Assembly (NCBI RefSeq): GCF_019429485.1
Contig: NZ_JAHXZN010000002.1
Coordinates: 455,401 to 519,400, forward strand
Origin: Sphingomonas citri
GTDB taxonomy: Bacteria > Pseudomonadota > Alphaproteobacteria > Sphingomonadales > Sphingomonadaceae
Direction of reading: 5' to 3'
Length of the DNA: 64,000 nucleotides
This document shows positions 1 to 8,410 of the stretch, piece by piece. The first letter of the stretch is position 1. Every line of letters starts with the position of its first letter. A program made the position numbers and the translations under genes. Below the pieces are notes generated by a model that saw nothing but the letters and a program-made list of their open reading frames with translations, was not told the origin of the DNA and made no database searches.

Positions 1-316
1 TCAGACGGGAAGCGGCGTCTACGTCCCCCGGCGAAGGCCGGGCCCTAGGTGGGAAACGGCAGTGACCGCTACTCAGACTCGTCAACTGGACCCCCGCCTT
101 CACCGGGGGATCAATGAGCGACGCTCGCCGCCCTAGCGCCACGAGTGCGCTCCCCTTCCGCGTAGCAGCGCTGCTCGCCATGACCCCCGGGCGCGCCTTT
201 TCCGCCGCGGATCGCCGCTTTGCGCTGTCCTACATGGAACAGGCATGGAACATGGGATCGGCGACGTGACCCGATTCGGTGATCTCGCCCGCAGAGATGG
301 AGGTAAGCCGCCCGCC
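1..316. other. Leading intergenic stretch
   Basis: No gene with convincing coding character is seen before the lipoprotein start at 317. The left third holds a REP-like inverted repeat (24-109). The remainder (110-316) should contain the promoter of the operon beginning at 317, but I cannot name clear -35/-10 boxes. The window edge may cut a neighbouring gene that I cannot identify. Confidence 0.5.
24..109. repeat. REP-like repeat, class A copy 1
   Basis: An imperfect inverted repeat opens with a CCCCGGCGAAGGCCGGG-type hairpin and closes with a CCCCGCCTTCACCGGGG-type hairpin. Between them are the TAGGTGGGAA and CAACTGGACC motifs shared by all class A copies. Related copies lie near 19463, 21257, 45350 and 57631. 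It is intergenic, and its function is unknown. Confidence 0.7.
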
Positions 317-1309
317 ATGCGCCGACCCGCCACGCCTATCGCCGCGCTCGCCGCCGCGCTGCTGCTCACCGGCTGCGCGACGAACGCGGTGCGCATCCAA
401 GCCGCGACCGACGTCACCGCACGCGGGCGGGAGGCGACCGCCGCCACCGCCGCCTATCTCGACTCGGTCGAGCAGCGGCGCCGCGACGCTGCCGCAGCGC
501 TGGTCGCCAGCGACCCGAGCTGCCTCCCCGCCTCGCCGCTGCGCATCCAGGTGCCGACGATCGCCGCCGCACCACCGGCATCGCTCTGCCCCGAGCGCGA
601 CACGCCCGCGCCCGGCTACACCCTCCTCAGCATCGACGTCGGCACCAGCCCACGCGCGCTGCTGGAGCCGCGCGTCGCGCTGCTCGCCGCGGTCGGCGAC
701 TATGTCGAGGCGCTGGCGACGATCGTTGCCGCCCCCCAGGCCGACGTCTCGACCGAGCTGACCGCCTTCGCCGAGCGGGTCGGTCGCGTCGTAGCCGCCG
801 CGGGCGTGGCCGACGTCGATCCGGCGACGCCCCGCGGGCAAGGCCTGGTTGCCCTCGCCACCTTCGCCGCCGAGCTCGCGCGCGAGGCGCGCACGGCCGG
901 CCAGGTCCGCGCGCTGGTGGAAGAGCGCGGCGCCACGGTCGACCGCGTGCTGGGCGAGCTGCGCGGCGAAGTCGAGGGCTGGGGTCGCACCGCCGCGCGC
1001 AGTGCCGACGATCTGTACGGCAACGCGCTGTTCCGCACCTATCTGCGCCACCGCGCCGACCTCACCGCCGAGCAGCGCGAGCAGCTCGCCGCACGCGTGT
1101 TCGCCGCGCGCGAGGCATCGCGCACCGGTCCCGCGCGCGCCGCGGCGGTAGCGGACGCGCTCGCGCTGGCGTCCACCGCCCAGGCCGACCTGCGCGCGGC
1201 GCTGTCCGGGCGACTCACCCCGGCGCAGCGCCGCACCGCCGCCAAGCTCAACCTCGACCGGATCGCACGCGCGCTCGCACTGGTCGCCACCGTCGCGCGC
1301 CCGCTGTGA
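317..1309 (+). CDS. Uncharacterised lipoprotein
   Basis: A 330-residue protein whose N-terminus is a lipoprotein signal: basic MRRP start, an Ala/Leu-rich core, then the lipobox L-T-G-C near residues 20-24. It should therefore be tethered to a membrane facing the periplasm. The rest is Ala/Arg-rich and mostly predicted helical, and I recognise no enzyme motif. The start at 317 was chosen over an upstream in-frame ATG at 245 because the signal sequence begins here and a GGAGG-like site lies just upstream. It is followed after 10 bases by a membrane-protein gene, then by an M4 protease and its inhibitor, all on the same strand. A shared transcript is likely. A role with the protease is inference only. 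Confidence 0.75.
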   Translation: MRRPATPIAALAAALLLTGCATNAVRIQAATDVTARGREATAATAAYLDSVEQRRRDAAAALVASDPSCLPASPLRIQVPTIAAAPPASLCPERDTPAPGYTLLSIDVGTSPRALLEPRVALLAAVGDYVEALATIVAAPQADVSTELTAFAERVGRVVAAAGVADVDPATPRGQGLVALATFAAELAREARTAGQVRALVEERGATVDRVLGELRGEVEGWGRTAARSADDLYGNALFRTYLRHRADLTAEQREQLAARVFAAREASRTGPARAAAVADALALASTAQADLRAALSGRLTPAQRRTAAKLNLDRIARALALVATVARPL

Positions 1310-1319
1310 GGAGGAAGGC

Positions 1320-2102
1320 ATGACCCGCTACGCCGAGGCACTGGCGGCCGCCGACGCGCTCGCCGAGCAGGTGCAATCCTATGTCGCCGACGGGCGCTTC
1401 CTGCCGCGCTATTTCGACCGGTTGTTCGGGCTGCGCACCGCACTGGGTGACGCGCTCGACCATTTCTCGGCGACGCTGATCACCGTGCCGGGCGACGCCG
1501 CGGTGTTCGCCGCGGTGCTCGACCGCTCGGTCGAGGCGCGTCGCGCGGGCGAGGAACTGATGCCGAGCGACGTCGCGGTGGAGCGCTACGCGGCCGCGGT
1601 ATCGCGCGCCACCGCCGCGCTGCGGGCCGAGCCGCCCAACGCCGTCGCTTCGGCCCCGTCCGCGCCTCTGCTGCGCGGCGCGCTGCGGCTGGACCATGCG
1701 CGCGACGAGCCGGCACGGCCGGCCCTCGCGCCCTCCCCCGCGGCGGCCCCGATCGAGCCTTATTACACCAGCTTGGCCAAGCTCTTCCCGGTCGAAGCGG
1801 TAGCGTTATACCCGCTCGCTACCGGGATCGCGGGCGAGGACCGCTCGGTGCGGCTGATCCTGATCGCGGTGATCGGCGTCTTCGTCGTCGCGCTGCGCTG
1901 GCTCGGCACGCAGGACAGCGGGGGCCAGCCCGACCCCGCCGCGATCGCGGTCGCGCTGGCCTCCTTCCTGCTCTACGCCGCCGCGCTCGGCGGGTTCGGC
2001 TACCTGCCCGACGGCGCCGAGCAGACGCGCCAGCTGCTCGCGTTCGTCACCATCATCTGGGTCGCGCTCGCACCGCTGTGGCTGCGCCGCGCCCGCCGCT
2101 GA
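1320..2102 (+). CDS. Uncharacterised membrane protein
   Basis: A 260-residue protein preceded by a GAGGAAGG ribosome-binding site 10 bases after the lipoprotein stop. Residues 1-150 are soluble, Ala-rich and helical. From about residue 175 there are three hydrophobic segments: one starting LILIAVIGVF, one with ALASFLLYAAALGG, and one with LLAFVTIIWVALAPLW. It ends with a basic tail, LRRARR. I do not recognise a family. Position and spacing suggest it is co-made with the lipoprotein upstream and the M4 protease 20 bases downstream, so the three may act together at the envelope (inference). Confidence 0.75.
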   Translation: MTRYAEALAAADALAEQVQSYVADGRFLPRYFDRLFGLRTALGDALDHFSATLITVPGDAAVFAAVLDRSVEARRAGEELMPSDVAVERYAAAVSRATAALRAEPPNAVASAPSAPLLRGALRLDHARDEPARPALAPSPAAAPIEPYYTSLAKLFPVEAVALYPLATGIAGEDRSVRLILIAVIGVFVVALRWLGTQDSGGQPDPAAIAVALASFLLYAAALGGFGYLPDGAEQTRQLLAFVTIIWVALAPLWLRRARR

Positions 2103-2122
2103 TCTGCCAAGGAGAGACGCCG

Positions 2123-3202
2123 ATGTGCACGCTCACCCACCGCCACTCCCTCCACTGCATCCTTCCCCCCTACATCCTCTCGCGCATCGCCGAGCACGGC
2201 CCACCCGAGCTAAGGGGCACGGCAATCCGCGCGCTGCTGGTCGATCCCTCGATCCGGATCGTCCGCGCCACCACCGCCGGTCCGGTGCTGGGCAGCGTCG
2301 CGCGGCTGCGCAGCGCCGCCGGCAACATCCTCACCCCGAGCCCGCTGCGCACGATCCGCGACGCCGGGAACAAGCCCGAGGCGCCCGGCGCCACCGTCGT
2401 GCGCCGCGAGGGCGACGCGCCCACCGGCGACCCTGCCGCGGACGAGGCCTATGACGGGCTCGGCGCCACCTTCGCGCTCTTCTGGGAAGCCTATCAGCGC
2501 AACTCGATCGACGACGCCGGCCTGCCACTCGACGCCACCGTCCACTATGACCAGGACTATGACAACGCCTTCTGGGACGGCACGCAGATGGTGTTCGGCG
2601 ACGGCGACGGCGCGCTGTTCAACCGCTTCACGCTCGCGCTCGACGTGATCGGCCACGAGCTTACCCACGGCGTCACCGAGAAGGAGGCGGGACTGGCCTA
2701 TTTCAACCAGTCGGGCGCGCTCAACGAGAGCATCTCGGACGTGTTCGGCTCGCTGGTCAAGCAGAAGGCGCTCGGCCAGGACGCCGCCGCGGCCGACTGG
2801 CTGATCGGCGAGGGGCTGTTCACGCCCAAGGTGAAGGGCAGCGCGCTGCGCTCGATGAAGGCGCCGGGCACCGCCTACGACGATCCCGTGCTCGGCAAGG
2901 ACCCGCAGCCCGCGCACATGGACGACTTCGTTCGTACCAACCAGGACAATGGCGGCGTCCACATCAACTCGGGGATCCCGAACCGCGCTTTCTACCTGGC
3001 CGCGACGGCGATCGGCGGCAATGCCTGGGACCGCGCCGGCACGATCTGGTATAATGCGCTGCTCGACCCCAATGTCAGGGCCAACACCGATTTCGCCGCC
3101 TTCGCGCGGGTGACGGTGGACGTGGCCGGGCGATTGTACGGCGCGAGCAGTGCCGAGGCGACCGCGGTCGGCTCGGCGTGGAGCGATGTCGGAGTGAGCT
3201 GA
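2123..3202 (+). CDS. M4 neutral metalloprotease, protealysin-like
   Basis: A thermolysin-family zinc endopeptidase of 359 residues. It has the HELTH zinc motif at residues 178-182 and the third zinc ligand Glu202 in NESISD, giving the M4 spacing HExxH-x19-E. The catalytic histidine is in the NGGVHINSG motif near residue 280. The short N-terminal part lacks a signal peptide and carries a PPYIL stretch near residues 15-19, as in protealysin-type precursors with short propeptides, which are thought to be autoprocessed. The start at 2123 follows an AAGGAGAG site; an extension to 2078 would overlap the previous gene. The stop codon overlaps the start of the emfourin inhibitor gene (TGATG), so enzyme and inhibitor are translationally coupled. 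Confidence 0.93.
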   Translation: MCTLTHRHSLHCILPPYILSRIAEHGPPELRGTAIRALLVDPSIRIVRATTAGPVLGSVARLRSAAGNILTPSPLRTIRDAGNKPEAPGATVVRREGDAPTGDPAADEAYDGLGATFALFWEAYQRNSIDDAGLPLDATVHYDQDYDNAFWDGTQMVFGDGDGALFNRFTLALDVIGHELTHGVTEKEAGLAYFNQSGALNESISDVFGSLVKQKALGQDAAAADWLIGEGLFTPKVKGSALRSMKAPGTAYDDPVLGKDPQPAHMDDFVRTNQDNGGVHINSGIPNRAFYLAATAIGGNAWDRAGTIWYNALLDPNVRANTDFAAFARVTVDVAGRLYGASSAEATAVGSAWSDVGVS

Positions 3203-3537
3203 TGGCGGACGGGTCGGGGTGCGGCGGCGAGGCGCGGATGCGGGTGGAGGGCGGCTTCGCGCATCTGCCCGGCCGCGCCACTGACTCCTGCGTGCCGCTC
3301 GAGCGGCTGGGCGGCGACGAGCGCGCCGAACTGGCGCGGCTCGCCGACGAGGCCAGCTTCTTCGACTGCACGCCCGAGGCCGCGGCGCCGCGCCCGGACG
3401 CGCGGACCTACACGATCGGGCTCACGATCGACGGCCGCAGTCGCGAGTTGCAGGTCGCCGAGCCGATCCACGATCCGAAGCTCGCCGCGCTGGTCTCGAC
3501 GGTGCGCCGCATCACGCGCGAGCGCGGCGGCGCCTGA
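3202..3537 (+). CDS. Emfourin-like M4 protease inhibitor
   Basis: A 111-residue protein matching the emfourin type known as a proteinaceous inhibitor encoded next to protealysin-like M4 proteases. It has an early RVEGGF-HLPGR segment, a central helix rich in ARLADEASFF, a TYTIGLTIDG strand pair, and a DPKLAALVSTVRRI terminal helix. The start at 3202 overlaps the protease stop by one base, and the GGAG just upstream can serve as ribosome-binding site. It probably binds the mature protease and keeps it inactive in the cytoplasm. Family assignment is from pattern and gene context, and inhibition is inferred from that family. Confidence 0.85.
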   Translation: MADGSGCGGEARMRVEGGFAHLPGRATDSCVPLERLGGDERAELARLADEASFFDCTPEAAAPRPDARTYTIGLTIDGRSRELQVAEPIHDPKLAALVSTVRRITRERGGA

Positions 3538-3546
3538 TCGCAGCGC

Positions 3547-3726
3547 TCAGGCGACGGTGGCGACCCGATCGTCGCGCGCTTTCTCGGAGCGGCGGCTGCG
3601 CGACGCCATCGCGACCCAGGCGGCCTCGGCGCGCAGGCAGCGGTCGCGCACATTGTCGAGCGTTGCCGCATCAGCTTCCTCGCGGCAGCGCACGGCGTTG
3701 GCGGTGAAGGTCTCGCTGTCGCGCAT
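3547..3726 (-). CDS. Small conserved protein, 59 residues
   Basis: A short hydrophilic, largely helical protein with a pattern I associate with a small sphingomonad protein family: F-x-ANAVRCREEADAATLDNVRDRCLRAEAAW, then an Arg-rich tail. The start at 3726 is preceded by a GAGGAGCC ribosome-binding site. It is convergent with the emfourin gene, 9 bases apart. No function is known to me. The regular charged helix could pack as a small helical bundle. Confidence 0.75.
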   Translation of the reverse strand: MRDSETFTANAVRCREEADAATLDNVRDRCLRAEAAWVAMASRSRRSEKARDDRVATVA

Positions 3727-3916
3727 GATAGGCTCCTCGTCTCCGGCGCGGGAGAAGCCCGTGCCGGGGCGGACGCGTCTGCCGCGATGAGGGGGAGCGG
3801 AACGCGCTGACCTCTCGTCGTGACGGCCGTGTTCCTCCGCTCGGTGCCTCAACGCGCCATGGCGCTTTCCGGGCGCATCGGGACGGAGATAGCCGGGACA
3901 CCGGCCCCGGCGCCCG

Positions 3917-5872
3917 TCAGCTGCCGCGCTGGCGCACCGTCTGCTCCACCGCCGCCAGCAACGTCGCGCCCCGATAGGGCTTGCGCAGCAGCTCGACGCC
4001 GTCGGGCAGCACGCCATCGTCCTCGACATGGCCGGTCACCATCAGCACGGCGACCCGCGGCCACTCGGCGCGTATCTGCTCGATCAGCTCCGCGCCCGAG
4101 CGACCGGGCATGATGAAGTCGGTCACGACCACGTCGACCGGCTCCCGCGTCGCCAGCAGAGCCAGTGCCTCGTCCACGTCCGCCGCCTCGACGACCGCGT
4201 GACCGGCCTCGGCGAGCACCTCGGCCGTGGCGCGCCGCACACGAAGATCGTCGTCGACCAGCAGGATCGTCAGCGCGCTCATGCCCCCCGCCGCCGCGGC
4301 GAGCGGCGTCGCGACCGCCGGTCCCGCGCTGCACGGCAGCACGATCCGCGCGCTCGTCCCCCGGCCCGGCTCGCTCTCCAGCACGAAGGCTCCGCCCGAC
4401 TGCGAGGCGAAGCCGTCGACCATCGACAGCCCCAGGCCGGTCCCCTTGCCGATCGGCTTGGTGGTGAAGAAGGGGTCGACCGCGCGTGCGACCGTCGCCG
4501 CGTCCATGCCGCTGCCGGTGTCGGAGACGGTGATCGCGACATAGTCGCCGGCGGCGAGACCCGCGGTGTGGCGCGGCTCGGCGCGCGCGACCGAGAGCCG
4601 CAGCGCGCCGCCGTCGGGCATGGCGTCGCGCGCGTTGATGACGAGGTTGAGGATGGCGAGTTCGAGCTGCCCGCGATCGGCCTCGGCGGCGCAGAGCTCG
4701 GCCGCGACCGCGACCGTCATCGTGATCGCGGGCGTTAGCGACTTCTCGATGAGGTCCATCAGCCCGTCGACCAGCCCCGCGAGCTCGACCGGCTCGGGCG
4801 AGAGCTGCTGCTGTCGCGAGAAAGCGAGCAGCCGGCTGACCAGCAGCCGCGCGCGCTCGGCGCCGGCCATGGCGACGTCGACGTGGCGCGTCGACGCGGC
4901 GTCGCCGGCGTGGCGCCGCAACTGCTCCAGGCTGATCATGATCGGCGTCAACAGGTTGTTGAAGTCGTGCGCGACACCGCCGGTCAGCCGACCGAGCGTC
5001 TCCATCCGCTGGCGCTGCAGCTCGGAGGCGTCGCGCCGACGCTGCTGCCGCAGCTCGACCGCGAGCAGCCGCGCGAGCAGCGCCAGCAGCAGGATGCACA
5101 GCGCCGCCGCGGCGAGCAGCAGCAGCACCGCGCGCCGCACCGGGACGAGAAAAGCCTGCGCCGGCGCGGTGATGCGGATCGACCAGCGCGCGCCGTTCAC
5201 CGGCATCCACAGCTCGACCGGGCGGGGATCGGTGTGGATGAGCGGAGCGGCGTCGCGCGGCACCATCAGCGCGGCGCCGGCGGGGGTGATGATCGAGGCG
5301 GTCCAGCCCGGCGCGAGCGGCTCGACGCGGAGCAGCCGCTCGAGCCGCGCCGCGGGCAGCAGCGCCGCCACGACGTAGCGCACCTGTCCCGCGCGGCCCA
5401 CCGGCGCGGCGACGGGGAAGACCCGCGCGCCGTCGCTCGCGATCGAGAAGGTACCGATCTGCGGCTCGCCGCGGTCGCGCAGCCGACGCAGCGCCGTCGC
5501 GTCGAGGACGGCGAGCGGCGTCGCCGCCGCACCGACCGGCGCCGTACTGAACAGCACGCGCCCCTCGGCGTCTGCCAGCACGATCGCGTGCCAGTCCTGC
5601 TGGTTCGCGAGGATGCGGCGCGCCAGCGTCGCGAAGCGCGCCACGTCCGGCGCGGCACCGTCGAGCGCGGGCGATTGCGCCACCATCTCGACCGCGGCGA
5701 CATTGCTGCGCAGCGTCTGCGAGACCAGAGCGGCGGCGAGATTGGCGTCGGTGCGGCCGCGCGCGGCGACCGCCTCGCGCTCGCTGCGCAACGTCAGCGC
5801 GCCGAACGTGCCGCCCAGCGCCACGATCGGGATCACGCCCGCGAGCACGAGCAGGGCGAGCGAGCGCCTCAT
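3917..5872 (-). CDS. Hybrid sensor histidine kinase
   Basis: A 651-residue membrane sensor. Residues 8-28 form a first membrane helix, about 30-240 a periplasmic sensing region of dCACHE-like length, and about 247-270 a second helix. The kinase core follows: phosphoacceptor His302 in GGVAHDFNNLL (the HisKA type often seen in hybrid kinases), N-box INARDAMPDGG, G1 box DTGSGMD and G2 box GKGTGLGLS. A C-terminal receiver domain (about 534-650) carries the acidic triplet VDDD and phosphoacceptor Asp585 in VVTDFIMPGRSG. The start at 5872 is supported by a GGGAG site and the signal-anchor immediately after it. It is divergent from the S45 acylase gene. No separate response regulator is adjacent, so its output partner is unknown. 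Confidence 0.9.
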   Translation of the reverse strand: MRRSLALLVLAGVIPIVALGGTFGALTLRSEREAVAARGRTDANLAAALVSQTLRSNVAAVEMVAQSPALDGAAPDVARFATLARRILANQQDWHAIVLADAEGRVLFSTAPVGAAATPLAVLDATALRRLRDRGEPQIGTFSIASDGARVFPVAAPVGRAGQVRYVVAALLPAARLERLLRVEPLAPGWTASIITPAGAALMVPRDAAPLIHTDPRPVELWMPVNGARWSIRITAPAQAFLVPVRRAVLLLLAAAALCILLLALLARLLAVELRQQRRRDASELQRQRMETLGRLTGGVAHDFNNLLTPIMISLEQLRRHAGDAASTRHVDVAMAGAERARLLVSRLLAFSRQQQLSPEPVELAGLVDGLMDLIEKSLTPAITMTVAVAAELCAAEADRGQLELAILNLVINARDAMPDGGALRLSVARAEPRHTAGLAAGDYVAITVSDTGSGMDAATVARAVDPFFTTKPIGKGTGLGLSMVDGFASQSGGAFVLESEPGRGTSARIVLPCSAGPAVATPLAAAAGGMSALTILLVDDDLRVRRATAEVLAEAGHAVVEAADVDEALALLATREPVDVVVTDFIMPGRSGAELIEQIRAEWPRVAVLMVTGHVEDDGVLPDGVELLRKPYRGATLLAAVEQTVRQRGS

Positions 5873-6045
5873 GCGTCGATCTCCCTCACCCGCGCTCAAT
5901 CCCCTTCGTCTCGCACGCGCCCGCCCGACCGCGCCTTTCCTGGCCCAGGCTACTGACTTAGCGAGAGAAGAACCAGCGGCGATGGCGCTCGTCACGTTAT
6001 CGCCGGTAGCGTTGCCTCCGCGGGTGGCACGGCTATCCTCGTGCG

Positions 6046-8250
6046 ATGAGCCCGCTTCCTCCCCTTGATCCACGAACGTCGCCGCTCCGCGTCACGGCTG
6101 CCGCCGCGCTGCTCGTGCTCGGCGCGGGGGCCGATGCCACCGAGCCCGACGCAACGCGCTGGCGCCGCCACGCCGCCGCGGCGACGATCACGCGCGACGA
6201 CTGGGGCATCCCGCACGTCCACGGCCGCACCGACGCGGACGCGGTGTTCGCGCTGAGCTACGCCCAGGCCGAGGACGATCTCGCGCGCGTCGAAGCCAAT
6301 TATCTCACCGCGCTCGGTCGCACCGCCGAGGCCGAGGGCGAGGCCGCGCTCTGGGCCGACCTGCGCCAGCGGCTGTTCGTCGATGAGGCCGAGCTGCGCG
6401 CCGATTATGCCGCCTGCCCGCCGTGGCTGCGCGCGCTGACCCAGGCCTGGGCGGACGGGCTCAACTTCTATCTCGCCACCCATCCCGCGGTGCGGCCGCG
6501 CGTGCTCACCCGCTACGAGCCGTGGATGGCGCTGAGCTTCACCGAGGGCAGCATCGGCGGCGACGTCGAGCGCATCCCGCTGAGCGCGCTGCGCAGCTTC
6601 TACGACCGCCCGACCCCGCCCACGCCGGAGGAGCGCGGCGTGGTGCCGCGCGAGCCGTCGGGCTCGAACGGCATCGCCATCGCGCCGCGGCTCACCCGCG
6701 ACGGCCACGCATTGCTGCTGATCAACCCGCACACCAGCTTCTACTTCCGCTCCGAGGCGCAGTTGAGCAGCGACACCGGGCTGAACGTCTATGGCGCGAG
6801 CACCTGGGGCCAGTTCTTCGTCTACCAGGGCTTCAACGCGCACGCCGGCTGGATGCACACCTCGTCGACCGTCGACAACGTGGACGAGTTCGCGGAGCGG
6901 GTCGAGCGCCGCCGCTCCGGCTGGAGCTATCGCTACGGTCCGGCGCGGCGGCCGGTCACGGCACGCCCGGTCACGCTGCGCTACCGCCGCGCGGACGGCA
7001 CGATGGCGGAGCGGCGCTTCACCACCTGGCGGACGCATCACGGTCCGATCACCGCGGCGCGCGACGGGCACTGGATCGCGACCGCGCTGATGTGGCGGCC
7101 GCGCCCCGCGCTCGAGCAGAGTTGGCTGCGCACCCGCGCCACCGACCTCTCCGCCTATCTGAAGGTCGCCGAGCGCAAAGCGAACTCCTCCAACGACACG
7201 ATCTTCGCCGACGACAAGGGCGAGATCGCCTTCCTCATGCCGCAATTCATGCCGCGCCGCGACGACCGTTTCGACTACACGCGCCCGGTCGACGGCAGCG
7301 ACAAGCGTACCGACTGGCACGGCCTGCATGCGCTCGCCACGCTGCCGAGCGTGCTCCGCCCGCGCACCGGCTGGGTCCACAACACCAACGACTGGCCGTG
7401 GAGCGCGGCGGGCGCCGACAGCCCGCGCGCCGCCGACTATCCGCGCTACATGGACCAGACCGGCGGCAACGCGCGCGGCGAGCACGCCGACCTGCTGCTC
7501 CAGGGCAAGAGCGGCTGGACGGCCGAGACGCTGCGGGCCGCTGCCTATGACTCCTACCTGCCCGCCTTCGCCCGGCTGCTACCGCCCCTGGTAGCGGCGT
7601 GGCGAGCGCTACCGGCGACCGACCCGCGGCGCGCGGCGCTGGCCGCTCCGGTCGACGAACTGGCGCGCTGGGATCATCGCTGGACGGCGGAGTCGGTCGC
7701 GACCAGCCTCGCGGTGTTCTGGGGGGACCAGCTGTGGCGCGAGGTCGGCGACGCGGCACAGGCCGAGCGCGTCAACGTGCCCGACTATATCGCGACGCGC
7801 GTGAACGCGGCGGCCAAGCTCGCCGCGCTGGAGGCGGCCGTGGCGCGGCTCACGCGCGACTTCGGCACCTGGCGCACGCGCTGGGGACAGATCAATCGCT
7901 TCCAACGGCTCGACGACTCGATCGCGCCGCATTTCGACGACGCGCGTCCTTCCGTGACGGTGCCCTTCACCTCGGCGCAATGGGGCAGCCTCGCCTCCTT
8001 CGGCGCCAAGAGCTGGCCGGGAACGCGGCGCTACTACGGCACGAGCGGCAACAGCTTCGTCGCTGTGGTCGAGTTCGGCCCGCGCGTGCGGGCGGCGGCG
8101 GTGATGGCGGGCGGGCAGAGCGGCGACCCGGCGTCGCGCCACTTCGCCGATCAGGTGGGGCGCTATGCGAGCGGAGCGCTGCGGCCGGTGTACTTCTACC
8201 CCGACGAGTTGGCAGGCCATGTCGAGCGGCGCTACCGGCCGGGGGAGTGA
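6046..8250 (+). CDS. Penicillin acylase family (S45) amidohydrolase
   Basis: A 734-residue secreted Ntn-hydrolase precursor. It has an N-terminal signal peptide (about residues 15-32), the alpha-chain start TITRDDWGIPHVHG, and a processing site at Gly206-Ser207 (EPSGSNG). After autocleavage Ser207 becomes the N-terminal nucleophile of the beta chain. Beta-chain features include INPHTSFYFR, a GFNAHAGWMHTSSTVDNVDEF stretch and a late TSGNSFVAVVEFGP segment, as in acyl-homoserine-lactone and related acylases. The substrate cannot be read from sequence; N-acyl amides are likely, and quorum-signal degradation is possible. The gene stands alone between a divergent sensor kinase and a convergent transporter. 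The family call is strong, the substrate weak. Confidence 0.9.
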   Translation: MSPLPPLDPRTSPLRVTAAAALLVLGAGADATEPDATRWRRHAAAATITRDDWGIPHVHGRTDADAVFALSYAQAEDDLARVEANYLTALGRTAEAEGEAALWADLRQRLFVDEAELRADYAACPPWLRALTQAWADGLNFYLATHPAVRPRVLTRYEPWMALSFTEGSIGGDVERIPLSALRSFYDRPTPPTPEERGVVPREPSGSNGIAIAPRLTRDGHALLLINPHTSFYFRSEAQLSSDTGLNVYGASTWGQFFVYQGFNAHAGWMHTSSTVDNVDEFAERVERRRSGWSYRYGPARRPVTARPVTLRYRRADGTMAERRFTTWRTHHGPITAARDGHWIATALMWRPRPALEQSWLRTRATDLSAYLKVAERKANSSNDTIFADDKGEIAFLMPQFMPRRDDRFDYTRPVDGSDKRTDWHGLHALATLPSVLRPRTGWVHNTNDWPWSAAGADSPRAADYPRYMDQTGGNARGEHADLLLQGKSGWTAETLRAAAYDSYLPAFARLLPPLVAAWRALPATDPRRAALAAPVDELARWDHRWTAESVATSLAVFWGDQLWREVGDAAQAERVNVPDYIATRVNAAAKLAALEAAVARLTRDFGTWRTRWGQINRFQRLDDSIAPHFDDARPSVTVPFTSAQWGSLASFGAKSWPGTRRYYGTSGNSFVAVVEFGPRVRAAAVMAGGQSGDPASRHFADQVGRYASGALRPVYFYPDELAGHVERRYRPGE

Positions 8251-8275
8251 GGAGGCCGCGCCTCGCCTTACCTGC

Positions 8276-8371
8276 CGTCATCCTGAACTCGTTGCAGGAT
8301 CCACGGTGCCGCACAGCCGACGCGTGAGGCGGTCGCGGTCCGGTGGATCCTGAAACAAGTTCGGGATGACG
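8276..8371. repeat. REP-like repeat, class B copy 1
   Basis: Two arms read CGTCATCCTGAACTCG and, inverted, a GTGGATCCTGAAACAAGTTCGGGATGACG-type end, separated by a variable GC-rich centre. Other copies start at 35282, 37623, 50955 and 55655. It lies between convergent genes, where such elements could also serve as a bidirectional transcription stop. Confidence 0.8.
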
Positions 8372-8410
8372 CCGAACGAGTGAAGCTTCGAGGCGAGCAA
8401 CAAGCTCGCT

